Source: Phalacrocorax aristotelis (taxonomy: Eukaryota > Chordata > Aves > Suliformes > Phalacrocoracidae). From it: a stretch of DNA of 64,000 nucleotides. The stretch covers positions 2,649,001 to 2,713,000 of the forward strand of contig NC_134282.1 in NCBI RefSeq assembly GCF_949628215.1, given 5' to 3'. Positions 37,467-49,905 of this stretch are shown here, one piece after another. The translations under genes and the position numbers were made by a program. Position 1 is the first letter of the stretch, and every line of letters starts with the position of its first letter. A model generated the notes under the pieces. That model did no database searches. It saw nothing but the letters and a program-made list of their open reading frames with translations, and had not been told where the DNA came from.

Positions 37467-37497
37467 TGCGTGTGTGTGCGTGCGCGCGCGCGCGCGT
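37467..37497. repeat. TG/CG alternating run, Z-DNA candidate
   Basis: An alternating purine-pyrimidine tract runs (TG)n into (CG)n with six consecutive CG steps near its end. CG repeats are the strongest Z-DNA formers, and such unmethylation-sensitive CpG runs usually decay by deamination. Confidence 0.85.
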
Positions 37498-38182
37498 TAT
37501 CACTTCTGAGCTCTCTCTTGGTTATCTTTCTTTATTCCACACAAGCATGGTATTGATAGCCTGGAGCAATCTTTGTGTGCCCTTTCAATCAGAAAAACCT
37601 CTTGATTTGTATACTTATATAGAACAGGCCAAGTTGAAGTGAGAATTTATTTCCTGAAGAAAACAGATTTAATGTGAAAGGTGATCCTCAAAAGTTTCTC
37701 AGTTTCAGATGCCTTGGATAAGCACCAAGAAATGGAGCTGCTTATTCAAGTGGGTCTGCCATGCATCTGAGAGCTGCAAAGTCAACGGACGACAGGGAGG
37801 GATTGTTTTGCACACAGGTCCCTTTCTTCAAGGGCAGCATACATATTAGAAGTATTAAAGGAGGATTAATATGATGACCATCGCACCCACACGGTCAGTC
37901 CCTCACTCTGCATTGCTTCATGGTCTAGAAGTCTGCCCAGCTCAGAGCCTTCAGCTCCTGCCCCTCAACAGTTATATGTTCCTTCCACTTACCTTAGACT
38001 TGGCAATCCTCTGATTCTGATACCCCCAGACCCTTCTGAACCTCATTGTGTGCACAGAAAAAAAAAACACCAACCAATAAACAAAAGAAAGAAAAAAACC
38101 CTACATTAACAAAATATTCACCAGACTTTTAGAACACTTAAAAAAATTATGGCAGCAAATATGGTTATTGGAAAGTTGAGTC
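37498..38182. other. Unique sequence, no gene seen
   Basis: Nothing recognisable apart from an A-rich stretch at about 38059-38096. Confidence 0.5.
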
Positions 38183-38233
38183 ATCTTCAGTTTTCCTGGT
38201 TAAGAGTAATCTTCATTTCTCCTGGTTACATAT
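38183..38233. repeat. Two-copy 26-bp tandem duplication
   Basis: 38183-38208 and 38209-38233 both follow the pattern ATCTTCA.TT.TCCTGGTTA. The copies differ at several positions, so the duplication is not recent. Confidence 0.7.
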
Positions 38234-38464
38234 TTGTTCTTAATCTTAATTAATGCAATTCCTGAACCTTGAAATGAGTGCAAAACTAGACAGAGGACAC
38301 AGCGAGTAAGTAGCACGGTCAACAGGTTAGCGTTTGGAGTGCTGAGAGCTGCCTAAAGGGACGCTGTACTGAGAATACTCTTCAACATGAAAAAGAGACC
38401 CACAGGAAAACTGCCATTATCTCAAGTAATCTCCAGCAAAGAGGATGTGGTTATGAAATAACTT
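38234..38464. other. Unique sequence upstream of a short open frame
   Basis: No feature is recognised. Confidence 0.5.
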
Positions 38465-38698
38465 TTGGAGACCTTTGGTAATTTGGTACCTCAACCTCCG
38501 GTCACCAAGCTACTAGATCAGAAAAGAAATGTTCATAAGCCCTTTCGAAATACCATTCTTCCATCACCGCAGCGCACTAAAATGTATGGTACATGGCAAA
38601 CCAAGGACGGATTAGTACGTGACCTAACGATTATACGAACAAAAGAGGGGGAAAACACTGCACCACCTTTCTGTAAGTTCCATTTATCCATGAAATAA
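38465..38698 (+). other. Short open frame ending near a splice-donor-like site, unrecognised
   Basis: A 77-codon frame opens at TTG after an in-frame TAA (38459-38461). Its translation is compositionally balanced with no low-complexity runs and has many charged residues (motifs LLDQKRNVHKPF and RTKEGENTAPPF). A perfect donor-like CTGTAAGT starts at 38671. The upstream side lacks a convincing acceptor: the AG next to the frame has no pyrimidine tract. CpG is fairly frequent for AT-rich DNA. It could be chance, a lost exon or an unrecognised element. Confidence 0.12.
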
Positions 38699-41600
38699 CA
38701 ATTGCATTCGTATTTCCATTTCCATTATACAGAATACCCTACCTTCTGACTTACCACAACAATGGTATTCTTTTATTTATTTTAAGCCGGGTGGTTTGCT
38801 TTTCACGGAATGAGCAGCTAGTAGAAAAATAGGATTCAATAATGCGAACATTTCACAGAAAATATATTGCATTAATACAACGATATAAAAGCTGTGCTCA
38901 GCAGTTTCTCTAGGACAAGGTCTGTTCTAGAACTACATGCCCAGATTTCTAAACACTCACTTGGAGGACTATGAAGGTTATATCTCGTTAAAAGAGATAA
39001 TACAACAATATGTTGTAGGAGTTCCACTTTGGATTTTGTTTACTTACTTCTCCCCATTGAAAAGAGTCGCAGGTTTAACTGGCTGCTTTCAAGCAGAATA
39101 TTTCTGTGGCTCTAGTTCTTGCTCATACTCACTATTGCAGGCTTCTGAGTAAAACCTTGCAGTGACTGAGGACTACACAAGGAATAGAAAAGCGTAGCTG
39201 TTAACCGAACTTGAAAGTTACTCCATGCAGAGATCACCCCACCACCCCCCAAAAGGATTCAGAAAGGTTCTATCGGTATCAGATATTTTGACCCGATTGC
39301 CTGGCAGATGTAGCGTCCTCTGTGCAGAATTCCGTCTCCTCTGTGGGTTGGCATCGAAGATAGATGCTCTCTGCTCTATTTCTTTGAGCTGTCAGAGACA
39401 GTGGGCCTCCCCTCCTACTTCTTTGGTCTTCTCTGGTTACAGGATATCCACGGTCTCTCTCAAGAAAACCCTTCTAGTAGCTCATTATGGAAGCAACCAG
39501 CAAAACTCCTACATCCTAAGCAGATCCTATTCGAAGAACGTACACTAAATCTCTATTCGATAGTCTGTCACCTTTCCTTCTGATGAACCGGTTACAAATG
39601 AGCTAAAACCATATGAAAATAAATGACGAGACACTCAGCTGGTGTCACGATTGTTGTTCTTACGTCAAGAGATATGAATTGACAACAACTGCTGCCGTAT
39701 GGCTCTGCATTTGTTATAACAGAGCCAATGGCAGGGCCCTGTGGCAAGCGAGCACTCTGTAATGTCTTCCTTTGACTTCGTACCTTCTCTGTCTCTCATG
39801 CAGTGCTTCCAATGCACGGCCTAGTTTGACACCAGCCAGTCACTTCTTGTATTTCACTGGCAATAAATACCATCTGTGCAAACCCCATGCCATTCACCAA
39901 CGATAACGTCCATCAGAGAGAGCCAGTGCATTACTCTGCTGGCACTCAAACTTGTTTGGCCTTCGCAAGAAAATGAATTTTTTAATGTATTGCTTAAAGA
40001 ATTGCTTTAGTATTTTGTTTGAGTTTCATAGAAACCCTGGATTCTTTCAGTATGAATGGAAAATCGTTGTTGAAGGAAAGAACATAGTGAGGTCATGTCT
40101 TAGTTTGAAGGGTAACAAAAACAAAATGAAAATAAAAACACTCGCCTGTTTTTAATGCTCCCAGCTGTCCTCTTTCTCCTTGAGTCCTTTGTAACAATTG
40201 CAATCATTTTATTTCTGATCCAGTATCGAGGAAAAAGAAAAGCCTCTTGAAAATGTAGCGCTTGAATACGGAGAAGTGTGTATTTTTCTTCAGAAATTAA
40301 CTATTTGCATGTTCTTAAATGTACATCAAACACTTAAGTTAGAAAAAAAAGATATGGTTGGGTTTTTTACTCTTTGTATTAATCATTACTGCAATAGGGT
40401 AGTTTAGGATGGTGAAACCAAATAGCCCAAGTGCTCCAGGTCTGTTGGCAGATTCCTGGTTTGGCGTTTCTGGCATCTGTAGCTGCGGAGCGTGTGAGCA
40501 GCAAGAGTGGGTGTCAGACCTGCCCGCCAACCCTGGGACCCCCGGAAGGTCCTCCATTGTGAGCGCGGCCACCTGCTGCTCACTTAGGCCTGGGGACTTC
40601 ATGTGCCCGTCCACAACCGCGCTCCATCTGCAGTACTGCAACCTGTCAGGAATAACATTACAGAAGGCGGCAAAATGAGTTTCCGGACCTTTAGGCCTTC
40701 GACAGGGTCAGAAGCACCATGCAAATACGGTTACAGTTATGGTTTTGTCCTGTTTGTCACCATTCTGCTTTCTGTGATATGGCTGTAATGGATATGCACT
40801 GCTGCAAAAGAAAAGGTGCTCTAGAAACAACTGGATAGATTTAGTCTCATATGATCCCCGCTTTCTTGTCTAAATTCATTATGTAATTATATACGTAAAA
40901 TGTTACCTGGACTTATGTATAGCATGTATGTAGGTAACAGTGGTTTCTTAGGAAGCATTCCTGCTGACCTCTTTTTTTTATAGATAATGCTTACCATGAT
41001 TGAATCTGTATAAAAATTAACATTTAAGTCAAGCCACTTTTGTCTTTTTTGAGAATATATTCCTGCACACTTACATAAGCATCTGGGGCATGGAGGCATA
41101 ATAAAAAATCTGTAGCAGAAAGTGATGGAAAGCACTTTTATATTTTATCGCTCAATAAAAAAAGCATACATACATTCTACAAACCCCCATTTCTACAGTG
41201 CACCCACACTGATGAACTCCCGTTGTTCTTTCTTTAGAGATATGCTTGGCATGGAGTAGAGCCAGGGTGAAATAAATAAATACGATTAAAAATACCCTTG
41301 CTATATTTGTATTTATCGTTAGCAAGACAACTAGAGAGCCTGCCTTCTCTGCTGATTACAATTAATATGGGGGGTAGAAATTATAACAAACAAAAAAATT
41401 TCTCGCACATTATTCATGAGCATCAAGTTGATTTTATTCTTGTGTTCCACGACACCCACACGATAGTGGGAAAGCTTGAAATGATTAAGCATAATAAAGA
41501 TCTAAATATGCAATTTTTCGTTTTAAGCAACTGTTAAATGATAACTTAAAAATGGTGGAATTTTACTGGTGTCACTGTTTGTTGTTCATAAAGAAAATGA

Positions 41601-42569
41601 AGAATTTACATATCTAGTTTTAACTATACATGCTCTTTAAGTCTATTTTTATGCATATTCATCAACTCTCCTGCAAGGGAGAAATGCAGTTTCCTCATGG
41701 TATTGTCTTTAAATCCCATTTAAGTCAAAGCAGAAGGGGTGCTTGAGTAGACCCTTCAGCTGTGTGAGGGATTTCATCTAAGACCAGCGCTCCCTGGCCT
41801 GGCCTGGCCCTCCTTCCATTAAAGCTACCAGAATGAAGGGAAGTGTCCCCAGGTGAGGATTTGGCCTCCAGTTTCTGAGCAAGGAGTAGCTACAACACAG
41901 CCAAAGTTTTAAAGCATTCACTTTGAAAACTGGAGACCTTCTGCGACAAACACTTTTTTTCTCTGCCACGGTATCCTCCTGCCTGATGACTCTTCTGCTG
42001 ACAGTAAACTAAATATTGAACAGCCCTTCAAGGGATCTGCCTTTTTACTTCTGAGCTTTTCAAAGAACCTGATAAAATGTCTAATTATTTGAATAATCAA
42101 GGCAATGAATATTTGATCACTAACATCAAAGATGCAGACATAATGCAAGAGCTGAGGTATGTGCTTAATATTGCATTACTCATAACACGAAGAAAATTAT
42201 AATTTCCTTGAAAATGTGTTTGTTAAAGGTATTTTTCCTCTGCCTTTTTGAACAGTGTAATGGAGAAATATTGGGAATTAGTTTGGATATATTTATTTAA
42301 TTATCCCAAAATTGTCATTCAGTCATTTGACAAGTTGTTAGGTAAAAAAAAAAGCAGTGGTTGATTAAGGCAAATAACCTCAAATTTGGCCACACATCAA
42401 CACAGTTCCAGTAAGGGGCTGAGATCTGACGAGACATAGCAATTGATGTTAGTTGCTGCACAAGCATGGAGACTGGATTATCCATCCTGTGTCAATGACG
42501 ACATTTTGTGTCTGTTTTTGAGTGAGACGCACTGACTAGTGAGTATGGACAGAGGGTCAGAGGTAGCAG
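38699..42569. other. Unique sequence, no gene seen
   Basis: Nearly 3.9 kb without a recognised gene or repeat. Open frames at 39225-39583 (107 and 60 codons, overlapping) and 40409-40678 (89 codons, over a GC-richer patch) show no familiar sequence. Confidence 0.5.
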
Positions 42570-42757
42570 GTCTGAGGGTGCCGGAGCAGGGGCACAGGCT
42601 GCCCAGAGAGGCTGTGGGGTCCCTTCCCTGGAGACATTCACCCCCCGCCTGGACGCGGCCCTGTGCCCCTGCTCTGGGGGTGCCTGCTCCAGCAGGGGTG
42701 GGACAGGGTGAGCTCCCGAGGGCCCTTCCAGCCCCCGCCAGTCTGGGATTCTGTGAC
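42570..42757 (+). mobile_element. CR1 LINE 3' end
   Basis: This matches the last part of avian CR1: GGCACAGGCTGCCCAGAGAG, then CCTGGAGACATTCA, CCCGCCTGGACGCGGCCCTG and the tail ending GGGATTCTGTGAC. Only about 190 bp remain, so it is severely 5'-truncated. The TTGGACTAGATGATC stretch usual near the end is changed to GGGACAGGGTGAGCTCCCGA, which suggests a different CR1 subfamily from the copy at 24661. Open frames on both strands here (42478-42889) are by-products of its high GC. Confidence 0.9.
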
Positions 42758-44916
42758 ATCATTGCCACTACCTGGGACTTTCTGCTTGCACTTCTTTTCC
42801 CAGCATCTAGAAGAGATGCCAAGTTAGTCCTAATCCCCCTTTTCCATTTCATCCCTCACGGCTCAGGCACAGCTAGCACTGATCATTAACAACTACACTT
42901 TGACTTTGACATGATCTAACGCTCAAGCTGGAGCTAGCGAGAAAACAAAACAACCATTTCTTTTTTAATATTTCAAATACACCTTAAGCAGTTCAGGGAC
43001 CTTCCATCATGAGCAGTTGCTGCCTAGAGAGACACTGTCAAGTTTACAAAGCCCCACGCATTTACCCACCCTGACAAGTTGTCTGTATGAAGATGCCATG
43101 TTATTTTGGTTGCAGATAATTAAAATTCTTAACTACTATCTATCAAGATATAGAGAACTGCAAAGGCAGAAAGGTCACCTAATTGAGCCTTAACTGATCT
43201 GGGAATGCCCACTTGGCCCATTCTTTCTCTTCCCCTCTGCAGTCCCTGGACTAAATCTTCAGTACAAAAGACCAAACCCAGGTTCGCTCAGGCAGTTACC
43301 TCTAAGCGCAGTGTTTCAGGACTGCCTTTGCCATGCAGATCCCTTTACTCAGCCAGAACAGTACCTCGTAAGTGCAACACTGCCCAGAGATAGCCAAGCA
43401 ACACACCGCGAGGTCAAAACCTGGTTCGCAATCCCCCTTTATACCCATTTAATCAGTTTCTCATTCATTTTACTGCGTGTATTCCTACTGATTATATCTC
43501 TCGTCATGCATCTCCCACTCGCTTTTAATCTCCTTTCTTAATTAGTTTATGAATACACTGAGCATGACTCCAAGCTCCATTTATTAGCAAAAATATTATG
43601 TATTTTTAGTATTATATGTGAACCTTTTCTGGTCTGAACAACCCTCCCTGTGCAGTATCTCAGGTGTCTGAGTGATTGCCGATGTTCTTTAGTGGACTGC
43701 AGACATCCTGCTCATTAATCTAAGTAACTGCCTACCAAGTACCTCATCACTTCTGGTGCAGCGCAATAACATTTGGGCTTTCTACTTTCTTAAAGCAATA
43801 TGGCAATATTTCAACCTATATACTAATCCAGACCCACGGGCAGAAAATACACCTAGTCAGCTGCATTTACGTAAAGATATTTATAGGGTATGTTATCACA
43901 ATACTCCGTTATTTAGTAGAGGTGGTTGTAAAAGAAGAAAAATATTTAAAAATGTGTAATATTTTAAGTTCTGGCTCTAGGAACTTTTTTTAATGGTTAC
44001 ATATTATCTAAACCTCCCATCTGGATCGCCTGTCTGTTGGAAAACCTGATTTCTTTATAATTTCTTAAATCAGAGAGTGAAGATTTTTTAAACAAAAAAA
44101 CCCACCAACAACTTCTTTATTTAAGAGGGACTTCTGTCCACTTTGTCCAAATAAATTTTAACTGAAATGAAAATTCATATACCCCCTGAAAAGCTAAATC
44201 TTTCCAAGGCTTCTACAAAGGTACAGCTAGACAAAGAAAGCGAGGTAGTAACCTCGTTGCTCTTAGGGAAATTAGCACAGTGGCATGCGGCAGTGGTGTT
44301 TGGCCACCACATTCACTCACTAACCTTATGCAAAACTGAATGAGGAAGAAGGAAAAAGGGCACCTGTGTTATGCTGGACCCATTGCCAATGAAGAGAATG
44401 AAATATTGCAGAGTTTTCATCTCTGTTATTATATAGTGAATAAATGATCCAAGTGGAAGGCTAAAGATATTAAAGGCAGATTATTTACCCAGGGAACTCT
44501 TCAATTCTTGATAGTAGAATTCTTCCTTGGAAAGAAACCCCTACATGTGAGGAACAATAGCTCAAATTGCAGATATCCACTAGCAGAAGCAAAACTTGCT
44601 TTAAAAAGAGGCAACACAACTACTATTCTAATTTCTATTGCTAAGAAATAATTGCAAATTGTACTTGTGCCTGGACCTCCACTTAGAGATCAAAGACCAA
44701 CTGTAATAAGACATTATCTCTTAAGAAGGGGCCCCATTCTAAGGAACACGTGAAATAGAAACGGGCAGTCCAGACAAAAAGTGTGCAGACTGTCAACTGC
44801 TGCAGAGGAGAAAGAACAACACTGTAGCTTCTTATAATGTGCTGCTGTGGCTGCTCTCTTTCATCTTACCATACATTAAAAGTAGCTTTTTCTCCCTGCC
44901 TATGCTAGCCCTGCCA
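42758..44916. other. Unique sequence, no gene seen
   Basis: AT-rich unique DNA. I see no repeat family or gene. Confidence 0.5.
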
Positions 44917-45030
44917 CAACGGGCGCGCAGTGGGAGTCCTCGCGGCGTGACCCAGCAGCTGCCTTTGGACACCACAGCACCAGGACTCCACTGATGGCGG
45001 GAGGGAGGGCGGTGGCGGTGAGAGGGGGGT
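44917..45030. other. GC-rich patch with G-run cluster
   Basis: A CpG-containing segment leads to a run of closely spaced G tracts (GGCGGGAGGGAGGGCGG, then GGCGGTGAGAGGGGGG) at about 44995-45029. This is a plausible plus-strand G-quadruplex former. Confidence 0.5.
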
Positions 45031-46525
45031 AACAAACTACAGTGTTAAAAAAAATCCACAAAACCCGTAACCGTAGGATCTGAAGCGCTAACATGAGAAA
45101 AAAAAAGAAATTGAAGATCGTATAGATACAGCTTGGCTAAAACACGGGGCAGGGAAAGCAGCCAGTAGGTATTTTAAGGACGTGCTTGCTTGGGAAATAC
45201 TTAGAACTGAAATACACAGAAAAGAGCTATGAAGCATTGTGCGAATAGGAGAGAGGAAATCAAGTGAAAATTAAAAAAAATAATTTGACAGCAAGTGCTG
45301 TGTGGTTGCTGTGTTATGGTTTCCCAAGGGAAACAGTCAAACCTATTCCACTGGAGAGAACAAAACACGAAACAGGCTGGACGAAAGCACGAGAAAACGC
45401 ACTGCAGAGGGAGTGCAGTTGTCAGAGGTGGCGCATGAGAGCGTTGCCATCCCTGAATTACCCATTTTCTGGCTGGTGTTTCACTGTGATCCTTTTTTTC
45501 CTCCTCTGGAACCGCTAACCTCCCATCTCACAGCGATCCCAAGCGGTGGTGCACACCTGCAAAGACCTGCCTGCGAGGCTGATGCCACCATAACCGGCCA
45601 GTCTGGGTCATTCAGCACTGACACGTGGCCGGAGTCCTGCCTCTGGAAAGAGCCAGCAGCTGGGGTCGCATCCTGCTAGCACAAAAGAAATAACCAGAAA
45701 TTAACTGCTCCATGAAAAGACATAAAAACATCATCCAGTCTTGAAAGTGTGTGATAATTTCCCTAGTCTATTTTTATAATTGAATGGAAAAATCTTCTTT
45801 AACATTTCATATAGATTATTAGAGAACACTTCATTTATGTTGCTAAGTACTGTCTTAAAATACCTTTACTGGAGTCTTCAAAATGACAAACACCTGTATT
45901 ATCACTCACACCAAGAATAGGTTTCCACCACAGACCATAATAACAAAAAATGATAATTTGTGAGGTTCTGAGAAAAGATGGGACTAGTAAAAATCATCAC
46001 GTAATTGACTTTTTACCATCCCAAGACCACTGTTGCTTAATAAGGCTGAAACTTTGAGAATGAAATTAAAGCATAAATCCCTGGAAGAGACTTTCATGAG
46101 CTTAACATGCAATTATTAGGTTTAAAAAAAAAATCAGCTTTCAGGTTCTAAAGGTCTTTCTGTCAATAGAAATGCAAGGAGGGAATGTAAGCACACACTG
46201 TCAGAAACAAAAGCAGCTCAGCACTGGAGATGTCAAGGAAATTGAAAACGGATAACGTTCAAGATCCAGAATTGTTCTGTCCAGCACTGCAGTTTTACAA
46301 AGAGGCCTCAAATTAGAAAATTGTTGGTACAATGAAAATTTGCTCCGTGTTGGTATGGAAGGAGCAAAACATGTTTTTAAGGCGGTCTCCAAAATCCTGG
46401 GCAGCTCAGACAGGCTTTGAAAGAACTTTCTGGTGATTTCACAGCTCTGCAGACCTGAGACATCTCAGCTGGCCCCGGAAGAATGGTGTGTTCCTGCTTT
46501 CAGGTTCTCAATGCAAGAGAAACAA
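45031..46525. other. Unique sequence, no gene seen
   Basis: No gene or named repeat. The 125-codon frame at 45302-45679 has no recognisable content. Confidence 0.5.
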
Positions 46526-46805
46526 AGGGGAGGGGAGGGGAGGGGAGGGGAGGGGAGGGGAGGAGAGGAGAGGAGAGGAGAGGAGAGGAGAGGAGAGGAG
46601 AGGAGAGGAGAGGAGAGGAGAGGAGAGGAGAGGAGAGGAGAGGAGAGGAGAGGAGAGGAGAGGAGAGGAGAGGACAGGACAGGACAGGACAGGACAGGAC
46701 AGGACAGGACAGGACAGGAGAGGACAGGAGAGGACAGGACAGGACAGGACAGGAGAGGACAGGAGAGGACAGGAGAGGACAGGAGAGGACAGGACAGGAG
46801 AGGAG
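46526..46805. repeat. Pentanucleotide array, 56 units in three ordered blocks
   Basis: The array is exactly 280 bp with no phase shift: 7 copies of AGGGG (46526-46560), 22 of AGGAG (46561-46670), 9 of AGGAC (46671-46715), then 18 units mixing AGGAG and AGGAC up to 46805. The AGGGG block can form a G-quadruplex, and the first two blocks are pure purine on the plus strand. No unit contains a stop codon in any plus frame, nor in the minus frame read through it. This explains open frames of 111-153 codons here that are not genes. Confidence 0.98.
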
Positions 46806-49378
46806 AAAAAGTCAATGATGTAAAAATCCTAAAACCTAAAACCCCAAATCGGTGAGCGTTCCGCCCGACCCCCACACAGAAGGTCAGGTTTCCGAGGGGG
46901 CGAGCTCTGCCAGCCAGGCTTTGCAAGGCTGCCCACGGGCTTTAGGAAACTCCTCGCTGAGGCGCCTCAAGGAAGACGCTGCCTTGGAGCCAGAAGCACT
47001 TCAAAGCCTTTCCCAGGGCTAACAGATTCTCCCCTTTGTAGAAGGCAGTCTAGATGCTTAATGACTCATGGCTCAGAGCTGTGTTTCCAAATGCAGGGAT
47101 GTTTTTCATGAGATATTTCAATTTCTGGGAAATTGCAGGGTGTTTTTTTCCAACAGAAGACTATTTTATCTGATGAGGGCTGACCAGCCTGTTTGCTCTC
47201 TCATTGCTTTAGGAGTGAGCTTAACACCGGTGATCTTTTGTTTTTTTAGAAGCTAACTTTAACAAAAAAATTAAAATCAAGCCTCTACTTAAAAAAAAAA
47301 AAAAACCAACAAACTGTATAGCTAAGAACAACAGGATCAGTTGTGTAAAAAAATATGAGATAGATTCTGGCAGGAAGTGGCCCAGAAGTCTCCGTACCAC
47401 GGCAGGGAAAGAGGCTCTTGCTGCAGCCGCTGCGGCTCCAGCATGGCAAGGCAGAGCTCCTGCCATGTTTATGGGCATAGCAAAACCTGGGCAGGAGACG
47501 CACAACTGTGTGATGCCTCACTGTTGTGTTTGGCCTGGCCCGCCAGCCTAATTCAGAGGAACCTGGATGTTACTGTGCTGACTGGGAGGTCCAGAGGTGC
47601 GAACTGCAGCAAAAGCTACTCAGTCTGGGGAGGTAAAAAGCTATTTCTAGCCCAAACTCCCTCTTACTGTGACGGGCCATGAACACCTGCTTGGCAAGTG
47701 AACTCCTGCAGAGTTCACCGATGTCTCCAGGCTTTGGCTCACATTTATGCAGCTGATAAGCAGAAATCTGATCTCTAGATACTTGACTGTTCAAGCTACA
47801 CAGATACTGCAAGGTGAGATGCCACAGTTTGAATTACTTTTCTTACATTGCACGCGTGCAAGAGAGGGAGCAAATAAAATAGACAGACCTGCTGTTATTC
47901 AGAGACACCCAGAGAATCTGGAAGCGACAGAAAGACTAAATGTGACAGGGGCTCCCTGGAGGGCTTCGCAGGACTTAGGGAGAGGGGGACGCTTTTCTTC
48001 GCCCCCCAGCACACCTGAATGCGATAATCTGAGGCAACAGAGGAATATGGCTTGTTTAATAAGAGGTAACTTTATTCTTAATTCATCTGAGAAAGGAACT
48101 GGAGAACTATTTAAAGCACAGTGGAATATTATACAAATAATACTTCCTTGGACAACAAAGGGAAAGTAAGGCATGTCTAACGTGAGAGAGGAAATTGCTA
48201 GAGAAGCTCAGCTAATACTGTAGCCTTTTGTTGACTTTTTAAGTAGTAACTACAATCGTAGAACAGATCTATGTGCTATGAATCAACACTATGACTAAAA
48301 TTCAGGTACTCTTCTAGTGAATTTTTCTTACCAATAAATGCACGCCCCAGAAAACACTCGTCTGTGTGGCACGTAGTATTTAATCCGTGTGCTTTGTACA
48401 GTTGGTGGAATTACAGGAGGGACTCATTACAGGTACGCTCACACGGGCAAATGCAGCCTGTCGTTAGGCACCTACCATTAGCAGTCCGGCCAGAGGAAGG
48501 ATGAAGCCACCGCCCGGCTGGAGAAGAGCCCAGAGGCTGCAGGAATCTGTGAGCTGAACCCCAAACTGGACAGACGCCTGCGCCACAGAGGTCTCTCTCA
48601 GCTTGGAGAAGTGGATGTGGAGCAGAATCTCACAGGTTTGGTCTTTCCGTAATGAAACAAGGGAAGCAGATCCTGTTTAGCATCAGAAACAATACTTAGT
48701 GACTTTTAGAGACATATTTACTTAATATTTACATGTTAATGCCCCATAAGACTGGCTTCAGATGGCCTCAGCAACCTTTGCTTCAGTTGATAGTCTGAGT
48801 AATGTTTTTCTGCTTCATTCTTGCAAGAAACAACCGGGCAGTTTCATGTTGTACCAGTCCCAGACGGGGAGGGAAATGCACCATCTTTCTCAACATGACG
48901 TGACTGTGAATTTCTCTCACTGTGTTGGGTTCAACCGAAGTAACTATTTTTACGTCCTATCCAGCTGAGCTACTGCTTAATCTGAGCTGAAATCTAAGAA
49001 ACTAGAGATGTGAGATGAGGATTTAAAAACCATTATTTCAGAGAAAGAGTCTGACTGAAACGAACCCCCTGCCTTGGTTTAGCAGAGTCATACGTCTAGA
49101 GAACAGCCCTTCTTATCTAAGCTTTACCAGGAGGCAAGATGGAGCAGGTGCTGAATGTTGCTCCTTCGAAAACCACACAAGTATTTCAAATAGAATTTCT
49201 AATAGTTGATACCTTAAGGTAATGGAAAGACTTTTGAAGAGGGTTTGTTTTTTTCTTTTCTTTTCATATTTTTTCTTTTCCTAAGGGCCTTCCTTTTCCA
49301 TGATAGTTTGTTAACTACGGTAGTTAGCTGACTTTCAGTAGGTTCCTGACAACTGAAGTGAGATGAATTCCTACCTTC
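46806..49378. other. Unique sequence, no gene seen
   Basis: No repeat is recognised apart from an A14-type run at 47291-47304. A 140-codon plus frame (47747-48169) starts at ATG but has no recognisable protein features. Confidence 0.5.
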
Positions 49379-49905
49379 GTAGGTCAGACCACGAGAAGGG
49401 CCCTGTCAGGTCTGGCCTAGGCCATTAGCCACTCTCCAGTAGTGACCAGCAGCATGCACCTAGGGAAAAATATGAGAATAAGACTTTGTGACTCAGGCAG
49501 AGATTATATCTTCTAAATCCTTGATGGATTTTTTTACCTTCCATCACTTTGTCTGCTGGCCTTTTAACCTTGGATATGTTTCTGGCTCATAGCTATGAAT
49601 TCAACTAGATGTTTAACTAACTAGTTTATCTAAACTAACAGTTTAACTAGCTGTTGGAAAATTATCTCCTGATTGTTTTGAACCTGTTACCTAATCAGTC
49701 CACTTGTCCCCTCGTTCTGTTTTGAGAAATAACAAACCATTTTCTCCATGACCTTCTCCATTTACAATTGCACAGACCTGTGTCGTATCAACTTCAGTTA
49801 TCTCTTTTCCAGCTCTAGGCTTCCTTGTCTGGGGTTGGTTTCTTCTTGCCAAATAAGTTATTCAATATATTTGCTCATCCTTCTCCCTGACTTCACTTCT
49901 TTTAC
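49379..49905 (-). mobile_element. Ancient CR1/L3-type LINE 3' end, about 500 bp
   Basis: Read on the plus strand the segment follows, in order, the reverse complement of a LINE tail widespread in turtles, crocodilians and birds: GGTCAGACC at the start, CCATTAGCCACTCTCCAGTA, TTGATGGATTTTTTTACC, TTGTTTTGAACCTGTTACC, CTCGTTCTGTTTTGAGAA, TTTTCTCCATGACC, ATTGCACAGACCTGTGTCG and ATCTCTTTTCCAGCTCTAGG. The 3' end is at the left, so the element lies on the minus strand. It is the longest ancient LINE piece in the window. A local expansion (GTTTAACTA repeated, about 49609-49650) interrupts it. The family is named from memory. Confidence 0.72.

Noticed and set aside
42478-42889. Open frames of 116 and 124 codons on opposite strands
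   Set aside because: They lie over the GC-rich CR1 tail and its flank, and the same DNA is open on both strands.
46433-46926. Open frames of 111-153 codons on both strands over the pentanucleotide array
   Set aside because: The repeat units simply contain no stop codons; the proteins are RRGEE-type or LLSSP-type low-complexity strings with no gene evidence.
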